Source: Amblyornis subalaris
Taxonomy: Eukaryota; Chordata; Aves; Passeriformes; Ptilonorhynchidae
NCBI GenBank assembly: GCA_018881555.1
Contig: JACAXG010000012.1
Coordinates: forward strand, 4,886,087-4,950,086
DNA: 64,000 bases
Direction of reading: 5' to 3'
More model-generated notes on the stretch are below. The model searched no databases. It was given only the letters and a program-made list of their open reading frames with translations, and was not told the origin of the DNA. Within the stretch, counting starts at the first letter, position 1. The stretch itself is not shown here.

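Larger units (their letters stand above)
56568..61359 (-). repeat. first ten-domain Ig super-repeat (Ig 7-16)
   Basis: Exon lengths 94, 93, 94, 93, 96, 93, 93, 93, 96, 96 codons in gene order. Confidence 0.92.

Noticed and set aside
1..64000. CRISPR array, tRNA/rRNA gene, operon or mobile defence system
   Set aside because: The window is intron-exon structured vertebrate titin throughout; repeats are exon duplications, microsatellites and CR1.

Overview
The window is one gene seen from the minus strand: a long internal piece of vertebrate titin (TTN). Transcription runs from 64000 towards 1, and both ends of the gene lie outside. The host is most likely a bird. Two intronic fragments (about 2148-2245 and 24192-24284) match the 3' end of the CR1 retroposon in its avian form, and introns are short for a titin gene. 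I could not run a database search, so species is not assigned.

Layout in gene order. (1) 63929 to 41703: 38 consecutive immunoglobulin (Ig) domains, one per exon, every exon phase 1-1 and 279-291 bp. After a six-domain lead-in, 30 of them form three ten-domain super-repeats with the same series of exon lengths (94-93-94-93-96-93-93-93-96-96 codons). If the domain count equals the human one these are I42 to I79. (2) 40696 to 37651: the N2A element: a split Ig (I80), the unique N2A segment (39773-39953) with its helical continuation (39330-39419), then I81, I82 and a split I83. (3) 37536 to 1057: the PEVK spring. I place 57 intact exons (about 2,140 residues), mostly 63-90 bp, all phase 1-1, of the [13 protein letters not shown]...PPAKG type. 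Among them are three Glu/Tyr-rich exons (35154-35405, 21266-21631, 14338-14670) and one very large 1,236-bp exon (3048-4283) carrying five 135-bp tandem units. The PEVK region continues beyond position 1.

How the parts work together: the tandem Igs and the PEVK act as serial springs of the sarcomeric I-band. Ig arrays straighten at low force and the PEVK extends at higher force. The N2A element between them is the docking site for calpain-3 and the ankyrin-repeat MARP proteins. Because nearly all exons are phase 1-1, any of them can be skipped without a frameshift, which is how titin spring length is tuned.

The most unusual content is in the PEVK. There is a cluster of decayed PEVK exons between about 2.8 and 9.7 kb, one of them with both splice sites intact but one in-frame stop. 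One otherwise open exon has lost its GT donor. Two exons have lost the usual AG acceptor but keep an in-frame CAG nine bases further on. No second gene, RNA gene or non-titin system was found.
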